Below are positions 24,417-31,805 of a DNA stretch of 51,837 nt, piece after piece. The notes beneath the pieces were generated by a model. The model ran no database searches. It was given only the letters and a program-made list of their open reading frames with translations, and was not told the origin of the DNA. How positions within the stretch are numbered: position 1 is the stretch's first letter; every line of letters starts with the position of its first letter. This DNA is from an uncultured Microbacteriaceae bacterium (lineage in GTDB: Bacteria; Actinomycetota; Actinomycetes; Actinomycetales; Microbacteriaceae), in NCBI GenBank assembly GCA_937872445.1, contig CALMSL010000004.1, forward strand, positions 1-51,837, read 5' to 3'. The position numbers were made by a program, and so were the translations under genes.

Positions 24417-24873
24417 CCTTCGCGGCCCGCTGCTGGCCGAGCTGACCAAATTCGGGCTCATCGGTGGCGTCGGATTTCTCCTGGACGTCTCCGTCTTCAA
24501 TATCCTGCGTGTCACGTTGCTGGCGCCGGAATCAGTTCACGGCGGTCCCTTGATCGCGAAGGCGATTTCCACGACCCTGGCCATCGCCGCAAACTGGGTT
24601 GGCAACAGACTGTGGACATTTCGGAAGCGGCGCAGCGCGAACGTCGTTCGCGAGGGCTTCGAGTTCGCGATGGCCAGTCTGGCCGGACTGGTGGTTCCCG
24701 TGGCGTGCCTGTGGATGTCGCACTACGTGCTCGGCCACACCTCGCTGCTCGCCGACAACGTTTCGTCAAATGTGATCGGGCTGGCTCTGGGAAGTATCGT
24801 TCGATTCGGGCTCTATCGGTGGTGGGTCTTCGGTACTCCGCGCCAGCCAGAACTGAGTCTGGCCACGGAGTAA
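24391..24873 (+). CDS. GtrA-family membrane protein
   Basis: A 160-residue protein with four membrane helices; GtrA proteins are thought to flip polyprenol-phosphate-linked sugars across the membrane. Family features are FGLIGGVGFLLDVSVFNIL, ANWVGNRLWTF (conserved N-RxWTF) and FGLYRWWVF near the end. It overlaps the mannose-lipid synthase by 26 bp, so synthesis and translocation of the lipid-linked sugar are probably co-expressed. Confidence 0.9.
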   Translation: MANMFRLANLRGPLLAELTKFGLIGGVGFLLDVSVFNILRVTLLAPESVHGGPLIAKAISTTLAIAANWVGNRLWTFRKRRSANVVREGFEFAMASLAGLVVPVACLWMSHYVLGHTSLLADNVSSNVIGLALGSIVRFGLYRWWVFGTPRQPELSLATE

Positions 24874-24882
24874 CCGCCGTCG

Positions 24883-26421
24883 CTACTTCCGGACGAGTGT
24901 GTAAATGACGCTGGAATGTTCGGCCCGTTCGGACACCACCTGGAACCCGGCTGCCTGAAGCGAAGCCATACCGTACGTGTCCGTTCGCCCTCCCGACACG
25001 TACTCGATCAGCCAGACAACGGTGATGCCGTCGAATCGCCCCCGAGACAGCGCCTCGTCCACCGTGTATGCGCGGTCGTACCAGGTATCACTTCGGTAGT
25101 ACGGCGTCTTCAGTGCGACGTCCTTCAGCCCTTCGAAACCGGCCGGGTAGGTGCGCATGGCCAGTCGAGGTCGGCGAGACGGCGATGCCGTTTCATCGAA
25201 CACGACGGCGTCCCCGGCATGCGCGCTGCCCGCCATGGTGGCGGATATTGCAGCCCAGTCGCTGTCGTTCTTCGAATACGGGCCCCTCTGGCCGAGGTAC
25301 CCGGGGACGGCCATCGCCACTACGACAGAAACGGCCAGCGCCAGGGGAACCAGTCGCCCGGCGGTGATCCGGTGCACCACCGCGGCGAGCAGAATTGCCG
25401 CCGCCGGCGCGCAGTACGAGAGATACCTGGCCGTGAAAATGGGATAGATCACACTGACCGCCATCAGTGCCCCGGCGGGAATCAGGAGCCACGCTGCCCC
25501 CACCACTTCCAGCCGTGGCCCAACCAACGCGGTATCGGGCCCGACGGCGTCCCCGCGCGTCGCCCAGGGTTTCCGCCTGATGATGTGCACGAGGAGAAGA
25601 ACAAGCCCGGCCAGCAGGATTGCCCACGCGAGAATGGCGAACGCCACGTCGCCGAACCACAGGCTCACGGTCAGCGTCTCGAAACCGAATTGCGGCTTGA
25701 CCGCCAAATATGAAATCTGGCGTCGCTCGCCAATCGCCACGAGTATGAGCGGAACGGTGGCCACAAGACCGGCCGTCACACTCACGATCCAGTGCCGGAA
25801 AAACTTCGGGTCCGCCGCGAGCGCCCTGCGCGAACTGAGGAGGATAGCCAAATGCACGAGGGCAAAAAGCGCGACGTACAGGAAGAAGTAGGTGCCCACG
25901 GCGATAAGCACCGCATACGCGATCCACAACCCGCGCCGATGTTCCCTCTGTTGCATGAGCATGATCAGGACGAGCGTGGACCATGCGGCTATCGCAGCAC
26001 TGAGGGCAAAGGACCGGGCCTCTTCACCCATATACGTTGTGCGGGGCAGTACGGCGAAAATGATCGCTGCGGCGACTGCGGTGCGCTGTGTTGTCAAACG
26101 ACGGCACAGCAAGTAGACCGCGGCCACCGCGAATCCCACAGCAACCGCGCTCGGAAACCGCAGAGAGAACGGGCTTGCTCCGAAGAGCATGACCCAGAAG
26201 TGCATGGCGAAGTAGAAAGTGCCATGGACCGCATCCACATTGGCGAGCATGCTGAACAGCGTCCCAAGCGGTCTTTGCGCGGAGAGCGCGGTGGCCGCCT
26301 CGTCGCCCCAGAGCGACGGAATCCAGGATCCGAGCAGCGAAACGATCGTGGCGCCCGCACCAAGAAGAATCGCCGTCCAGTGGTGGCGGTGAATGCGGGA
26401 CTGGGTCATGGACGTGGGCAC
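24883..26421 (-). CDS. GT39-like polyprenol-phosphate-sugar glycosyltransferase (GT-C membrane enzyme)
   Basis: A 512-residue membrane enzyme with about 10-12 helices. The first periplasmic loop has the acidic catalytic motif WGDEAATAL after helix 1, with VHGTFYFAMHFWV and GEEARSFAL after later helices, as in PMT/GT39 and ArnT-like transferases. It ends with a soluble C-terminal domain (about 400-512). GTG 26421 has GGAG 10 nt upstream; ATG 26409 is an alternative. It converges on gtrA (9-bp gap) and probably uses the mannose lipid made next door; the acceptor is unknown. Confidence 0.83.
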   Translation of the reverse strand: MPTSMTQSRIHRHHWTAILLGAGATIVSLLGSWIPSLWGDEAATALSAQRPLGTLFSMLANVDAVHGTFYFAMHFWVMLFGASPFSLRFPSAVAVGFAVAAVYLLCRRLTTQRTAVAAAIIFAVLPRTTYMGEEARSFALSAAIAAWSTLVLIMLMQQREHRRGLWIAYAVLIAVGTYFFLYVALFALVHLAILLSSRRALAADPKFFRHWIVSVTAGLVATVPLILVAIGERRQISYLAVKPQFGFETLTVSLWFGDVAFAILAWAILLAGLVLLLVHIIRRKPWATRGDAVGPDTALVGPRLEVVGAAWLLIPAGALMAVSVIYPIFTARYLSYCAPAAAILLAAVVHRITAGRLVPLALAVSVVVAMAVPGYLGQRGPYSKNDSDWAAISATMAGSAHAGDAVVFDETASPSRRPRLAMRTYPAGFEGLKDVALKTPYYRSDTWYDRAYTVDEALSRGRFDGITVVWLIEYVSGGRTDTYGMASLQAAGFQVVSERAEHSSVIYTLVRK

Positions 26422-26425
26422 TGTG

Positions 26426-27787
26426 TCATTCTCCGCTTCGCTGAAGGAGGGAACACGGAACCGCGACGTGCCATCCGATGGTCTCTGCGACGTCGACGGT
26501 TGACGACCCGGGAAGCGATGCACACACGTCGCGCAACGCGAGGATCTGCGGCTGCCAGGCCGGACCGCCGGACCGCCTGGTGTCCTGCGGGACGAACTGA
26601 ACAACCAACAAAACGACAAGGGCAACGGCCGCGCCGTACGCCGCAAGCCGCGGGATCGTCGATCGCGATGGCCTGAGTTTGATCCGGCCTACGACAATGG
26701 CAATGGCAAGAACGGCGAGCGCGCACAGCAGCATCGACGGTACGACGCCGTAGCGAGCGAGCCAGACGTCAGCCATTTCGTCGGGTGAGAATTGCGCATA
26801 GTCGTAAAACGTCTGCGGGTTTTCGATCACGGAAAGGCAGTACACGACGATTGCCCCGACGAAGAGCCCCGCGGCAGCGATGCGCTGCGTGTTCGAGCCG
26901 AACTTCAGGGAGACAACCAAGGCCATGACAAACGGCAGGAACAACACCAGGCAGAGCACGATTCCGCCCCACACCACCGCGGGACCGATGGACTTTTGCG
27001 GAATCCAGATCGGCAGCACGCTGTTGATGAAGAATCCAAGTCCAATGGACGCGGCCCCGAGCGGTGCGTTTCCCGACCCGCCTCGCGGCCACAGCAGCGT
27101 CACCAGAATCTGCAATGCCGCGCCAAGCACAATTCCCGCTCGCGGGATCCATCGCGCTGTGTCGCGCAGCCGCCACAACATCAGGGGAAGCAGGAGCACT
27201 GCCTGGATCTCCGTCAGGCTTCCGAGAAGTGCGAATACGCCAAGCCAGAGGCCTCCACGCTTCGTCCTGGGGCGGTAGATCACGATCCAGAACAGAGTCC
27301 ACAGCACAAGCGAGTGCAGGTTGGCTTCGTTGCCCAGAACCTCGCGCGGCGCGAGCGGCGCCATGACCGTCAGCATTGCCGTGATCACGCGCGCCGGCAT
27401 CCACGGAAGCACATCCGCAGAACACACGAAGACGATGGACGCCATGATTCCCGCGAGGATGCACGCCCCCGCCGACATGGCGATGGCGTAATACTGGACC
27501 GGAACCAGCTCCACGGTCAGAGACGCAACGATCCGCGGGAAGGTGTGCAGATAGCCCGCATACGGGGCGACCAGGGAGTTGATGGGGCCGAGATCCAGAG
27601 CCGCCTGCAGGAAGTCGCGGCCGTCCTCTGCCCACAGCGTGTCGCGGGCAATCGCCGGAAGCCGCAGCCACGCCGCGGCGGCGGCCGCAACTCCGATGGA
27701 AATGACCCACCAAACCTGATGATGGTGGGCCCGCGGGACCGATGGTGCATCGGGCCGCGCGGCGACCACGAATTCCCTTTGCGCCAT
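26426..27787 (-). CDS. Putative GT-C membrane glycosyltransferase
   Basis: A 453-residue polytopic membrane protein, about 11 helices. The first outer loop reads LWAEDGRDFLQAALD, an acidic motif in the place where GT-C enzymes keep their catalytic Asp/Glu, and PYAGYLHTFPRI follows, as in related uncharacterised transferases. I do not recognise a named family. TACGGT lies 6 nt before ATG 27787, so the transcript is probably leaderless. The downstream GT39 gene starts 4 bp after the stop (GTG) or a little later, so the two form an operon. Confidence 0.72.
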   Translation of the reverse strand: MAQREFVVAARPDAPSVPRAHHHQVWWVISIGVAAAAAAWLRLPAIARDTLWAEDGRDFLQAALDLGPINSLVAPYAGYLHTFPRIVASLTVELVPVQYYAIAMSAGACILAGIMASIVFVCSADVLPWMPARVITAMLTVMAPLAPREVLGNEANLHSLVLWTLFWIVIYRPRTKRGGLWLGVFALLGSLTEIQAVLLLPLMLWRLRDTARWIPRAGIVLGAALQILVTLLWPRGGSGNAPLGAASIGLGFFINSVLPIWIPQKSIGPAVVWGGIVLCLVLFLPFVMALVVSLKFGSNTQRIAAAGLFVGAIVVYCLSVIENPQTFYDYAQFSPDEMADVWLARYGVVPSMLLCALAVLAIAIVVGRIKLRPSRSTIPRLAAYGAAVALVVLLVVQFVPQDTRRSGGPAWQPQILALRDVCASLPGSSTVDVAETIGWHVAVPCSLLQRSGE

Positions 27788-27964
27788 CCTGCAACCGTAT
27801 TCGACAAAATCGACGGTAACTTGATGTTTGCTGTGACTCGGCTGTGGGTGGGCTGCTGATTCAACAGGTAGCTGGCCATTCGGGGCGTGGCCTGGACTGC
27901 GAGACCTAGAATGGGTCGCATTGGCCTCCCAATCGATGCTCCCCGATCTCTCTACCGTGGATGA
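27788..27964. promoter_or_regulatory. Divergent promoters of the GT-C and TagF/GT4 genes
   Basis: Minus-strand TACGGT (27799-27794) lies 6 nt before ATG 27787, and plus-strand TACCGT (27953-27958) lies 6 nt before GTG 27965. The 177-bp gap is AT-richer than the genes beside it. No operator dyad is obvious. Confidence 0.45.
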
Positions 27965-30508
27965 GTGAGAATGTCTTCCCGCAAGATCAAAGTCCTTCGC
28001 GCAAGGATACGGCTCGCGCTGCGAGCTGAAATCCACGCGCTGTGGCGCAGGTCACCGATTGCAAAAGACACCGTCTTCTATGAGTCGTTCTCGGGTAACG
28101 GCATGCTCGGCAACCCGGAAGCAATTTTTCGCGGACTTCTTGCTGCCGAGGACATGGCTCATCTTTCCCACGTCTGGGCGCTCAAGGACCTCAGAGCGTA
28201 TGGTTCGACCATTCGCGAGTTCGCCGACAACCCGCGAATCCGGTTCGTGCGCTCCGGATCGCCCGCCTACTTCCGTGCGCTCGCCACCAGCGAATACCTC
28301 GTGAACAATGCGACGTTCCCGACGGATTTTGGCAAGCGCGTTGGGCAAACCTACCTCAATACCTGGCATGGCACCCCGCTCAAGCGAATGGGCTACGACA
28401 TCCCCAACGGCGCCATCGAAGCCGCAAATACGATGCGCAACCTGGTTTCCGCCGACTACCTGCTTTCCGCCAGCCCGTACATGACTTCGCAAATGTACCG
28501 TCAGGCCTACAAGCTGGAAGGCTTCTTCCGCGGGACGATCATCGAAGAGGGATACCCGCGCATTGATCGCCAGGAGGCCTCCGCCGAGGAGAAACGGGCC
28601 GTGCGAGACCGGCTGGAAGAGTCCGGGATCCCGCTCGGCGACCGGGAAATCATCCTCTACGCACCCACGTGGAAAGGAACGACGTTCCGAAAGCCAGTGG
28701 ATGACGTCACCGAAATGGTGGAACGCGCCGAACAGCTTCAGGCGTCTCTGGATGACACCAGGTACATCGTGCTCCTGAAGATTCATCAGGCCGCGCACAC
28801 GGCGGCACAGGGCCGGTCGGAACTGAACCAAATTCTTGTGCCCAACGAAATTCCGACAAATCTCATTCTCAGCGTCAGTTCCACCCTGATCACCGACTAT
28901 TCGAGCATTTACTTTGACTTCCTGACCACAGGCCGGCCAATCCTGTTTTACAGCCCTGACCTCGCCGAATATGACGAAACCCGCGGGTATTATCTTGCGC
29001 CCGACGAATGGCCGGGCCCCGTCTGCCGCACGATGGCGGAACTGGTGGCGACGCTCAGCCATTACCTCGGGGGCGGGGCGGCGCGGCCCGATGTCTCCAC
29101 AAGGTACGAGGACGCGGTACGTCGGTTTTGCCCCTATGAGGATGGTCACGCCACCGACCGAATAATCGACATCGTGTTCCGAGGCGCAACGCACGGTTAC
29201 CGCACTCTCAGAGAAGACGCGGGCAACCGGGAATCGATACTGCTCTATCTGGGCGGAATGGCCAGGAACGGGATTACCACCTCAGCCCTGAACCTCCTAA
29301 ATACGATCGATCACACCCGGTTCGACGTGTCGGTGACCTTCGCGCAGGGCAATTACTGGTCGGTGCCGGCAACGCAGAAGGAGATCAACCCGCACGTTCG
29401 GCAATTCCCCCGGATTGGCGGAATGAACGGTTCAAAACTCGCTCAATTGAGGCGTCACCTCGAATTTCGGATCGGCCAAATGGGGCTGCGCGACGCCGAC
29501 CCCCAGCGCACCAGATTGTGGGATGACGAATGGGTTCGATGCTTCGGCGACAGCACGTTCGACTACGTCGTCGACTTCAGCGGGTACGGCCCGTTCTGGA
29601 GCGTCCTTCTGCTGCATTCGCCGCCGGCAATTCGGTCCATTTGGCTGCACAACGACCTTGCTCAGGACGCACACCGCACCATTAACGGGCGAAAGCCAAT
29701 GCTGAGGGGCCTGTCGACGGTGTTCCGGGTTTACCGACGATTCGACCGTTTGGTTTCGGTGTCACCATCTCTGGCGAGAATTAACCGGGAATCGCTGGCC
29801 AGATATGCGGACCCAGACCGCTTCGGCTGGGCACGCAACACCATCGATGCCAAGAGCATCATCGCGTCCTCGCATTCGGGACTGCGTCAGCCAACCCGCG
29901 ACAACGCCACCAACACGACCGTGGCGTGGATCGACGCCCTGTCGGCCGACGACGGCGTCACGACTTTCGTGAACGTCGGCAGGTTGTCGCCGGAAAAGAA
30001 CCAGGCTCGACTGATTCGCGCGTTTGCCGCCGTCCACTCGGAGTACCCGAAGACGAGACTCGTGATTGTCGGATCCGGTCCGCTCCGCGCCAGTCTCGAG
30101 CGTCAGGTCGCCGAGGCGGGATTGGCAGCGGATGTCTTCTTCACTGGGCATCAACCACGGCCATCAGCGATCATGAGGGCCAGCGATTGCTTCGTTCTCT
30201 CCAGCGACTATGAGGGCCAGCCGATGGTGATCCTTGAGTCCCTTGTCCTGGGGCTGCCCGTGGTGTCGGTGGCGTTCGGAAGTCGTCGTCACGACGGATC
30301 CGAGTTCGGGGAATATGTGGTCGAACAGAGCGATCAGGGGCTCGCCGAGGGAATGATCGCGTTCCTCCAGGGAAAGGTTCCCACCGTCGCGTTCGATGCC
30401 GAACAATACAATCGCGACGCGATCAACGAGTTCTACCGTGCAATTGGCGCGTCGGAGAGCTGTTTCGCCGATCATTCGGTGAACTATTCGGTGGATGCGG
30501 TGGCCTAA
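27965..30508 (+). CDS. Bifunctional CDP-glycerol:glycerophosphotransferase-GT4 glycosyltransferase fusion
   Basis: An 847-residue soluble or membrane-associated enzyme with two transferase domains. About residues 30-400 form a TagB/TagF polyol-phosphate transferase domain (LNTWHGTPLKRMG at 131-143, LYAPTWKGT, ITDYSSIYFDF). About residues 420-830 form a GT4 glycosyltransferase (GGMARNGITTSALNL, NVGRLSPEKNQARLI, and DYEGQPMVILESLVLGLPV holding the E-x7-E motif). The combination would join a polyol phosphate and a sugar in one polymer repeat, as in glycosylated teichoic acids; this is inference. GTG 27965 has TACCGT 6 nt before it; ATG 27971 is in frame. Confidence 0.87.
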   Translation: MRMSSRKIKVLRARIRLALRAEIHALWRRSPIAKDTVFYESFSGNGMLGNPEAIFRGLLAAEDMAHLSHVWALKDLRAYGSTIREFADNPRIRFVRSGSPAYFRALATSEYLVNNATFPTDFGKRVGQTYLNTWHGTPLKRMGYDIPNGAIEAANTMRNLVSADYLLSASPYMTSQMYRQAYKLEGFFRGTIIEEGYPRIDRQEASAEEKRAVRDRLEESGIPLGDREIILYAPTWKGTTFRKPVDDVTEMVERAEQLQASLDDTRYIVLLKIHQAAHTAAQGRSELNQILVPNEIPTNLILSVSSTLITDYSSIYFDFLTTGRPILFYSPDLAEYDETRGYYLAPDEWPGPVCRTMAELVATLSHYLGGGAARPDVSTRYEDAVRRFCPYEDGHATDRIIDIVFRGATHGYRTLREDAGNRESILLYLGGMARNGITTSALNLLNTIDHTRFDVSVTFAQGNYWSVPATQKEINPHVRQFPRIGGMNGSKLAQLRRHLEFRIGQMGLRDADPQRTRLWDDEWVRCFGDSTFDYVVDFSGYGPFWSVLLLHSPPAIRSIWLHNDLAQDAHRTINGRKPMLRGLSTVFRVYRRFDRLVSVSPSLARINRESLARYADPDRFGWARNTIDAKSIIASSHSGLRQPTRDNATNTTVAWIDALSADDGVTTFVNVGRLSPEKNQARLIRAFAAVHSEYPKTRLVIVGSGPLRASLERQVAEAGLAADVFFTGHQPRPSAIMRASDCFVLSSDYEGQPMVILESLVLGLPVVSVAFGSRRHDGSEFGEYVVEQSDQGLAEGMIAFLQGKVPTVAFDAEQYNRDAINEFYRAIGASESCFADHSVNYSVDAVA

Positions 30509-30585
30509 CGTCCGCCGGTTCGCGGATCGCGCGCTGCTAGGCTCGGCCCGACGGACCTCAACGACGGAAGGGTGCGGCGGCGCAG

Positions 30586-31788
30586 GTGCCCAATTTCACG
30601 TTCGCCAGAGCCAATGCGGGCAAGCTCGCCTCAGCGCCGCTGTATGCGTTCGGTTGGATCGCGAGCCTTGTCGTTCGGCGCAGGCCCAACCTGTGGGTGT
30701 TCGCCTGCGGATCCGGGGTTGGCGAAGGTGCGCTCGAACTCTACAACCACGCTCGCGAGTCGAACCGGTCCCTTCGGCTCGTGTGGCTTGCCCGCGACCG
30801 GAACGAGCTTGCCGAAGCGCGTCGCGTCGGGTTGACGGTCGCGCTGAGGTCAGGCTGGCGGGGGTTTCGCCTCACTCTGCGGGCAGGCGTGATCGTCGTG
30901 ACCCACGGCCTCGGCGATGCAAACCGGTTCGGGACGCGCGGTGCGTACATCGTGCAGCTGTGGCACGGCATCCCGCTCAAGAAAATCCAACTCGACTCCC
31001 CCACAACCTTCCGCAGCGTCGCTCCACGGCTGCTGCGCGCCCTCTACCGCCGCAGCGCGTCCGCGATCGACTTCGTGCCGGCGGCATCGCCTACTTCCGC
31101 CGCGCGCCTGCGCAGCGCGTTCGGACTTCCGGAATCGCGCGTGGCGGTAACGGGCGACCCTCGCGACGACGTGGTGCTGCGCGACGCCCGGCCCGCGCGC
31201 GAACTGCTGGCGAAGGCGATCGGAGATTATGGCACCGAACGGATCATCCTGTTCGCTCCCACCTGGCGCGACGGCGACCCCGATCCCGTCATTCCGACAC
31301 GAGCCGAGTGGGAAGAGCTTGCTGCCTTTCTGGAATCCACGGCAAGCGTGCTCGTCATCCGGCCGCACCCGCACAGTGCCAGCAACTACCACTCGGGGCT
31401 CGGAATTTCGTCCCGCATCAGGATGCTCCCCGCGGCGGTGCAAGGCGATATCAACCCCGTACTGCCCGCCACCGATGTCCTTGTCACGGACTTCTCCTCC
31501 ATCGCCTTCGACTTCGCTCTGCTCGGCCGGCCCATCGCGTTCCTCGCGCCGGATGTTGACCGGTATTCGGCGACCCGTGGCCTGTATGAGCCGTACCGCG
31601 ACTTCAGCGGCGGCAGCGAAGTGTCCACCTGGTCTGACGTGATCGCGCTGCTCGCCAACTCAGCAGCCCTGGCGCGGCTGGCCCGGCACGCTGAGGCGCT
31701 CGCCAGCAAACATCAGACGTTTCGCGACGGGCGCAACACTGAACGAGTGTATGAAGAAGTTCTCACCAGACTGGGGAAGCGGGAATAG
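30586..31788 (+). CDS. CDP-glycerol glycerophosphotransferase family protein (TagF/TagB-like)
   Basis: A 400-residue transferase of the family that polymerises or primes teichoic acid with polyol phosphate from CDP-linked donors. Motifs are VQLWHGIPLKKIQLDSP, ILFAPTWRDGD, VIRPHPHS and VTDFSSIAFDFALLGRP, matching the first domain of the preceding fusion protein at about the same spacing. GTG 30586 has GGAAGGG 12 nt upstream, a long distance. It follows the fusion gene by 77 bp in the same direction. Confidence 0.87.
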   Translation: MPNFTFARANAGKLASAPLYAFGWIASLVVRRRPNLWVFACGSGVGEGALELYNHARESNRSLRLVWLARDRNELAEARRVGLTVALRSGWRGFRLTLRAGVIVVTHGLGDANRFGTRGAYIVQLWHGIPLKKIQLDSPTTFRSVAPRLLRALYRRSASAIDFVPAASPTSAARLRSAFGLPESRVAVTGDPRDDVVLRDARPARELLAKAIGDYGTERIILFAPTWRDGDPDPVIPTRAEWEELAAFLESTASVLVIRPHPHSASNYHSGLGISSRIRMLPAAVQGDINPVLPATDVLVTDFSSIAFDFALLGRPIAFLAPDVDRYSATRGLYEPYRDFSGGSEVSTWSDVIALLANSAALARLARHAEALASKHQTFRDGRNTERVYEEVLTRLGKRE

Positions 31789-31805
31789 CTATGGGGCGGG
31801 CGAAC

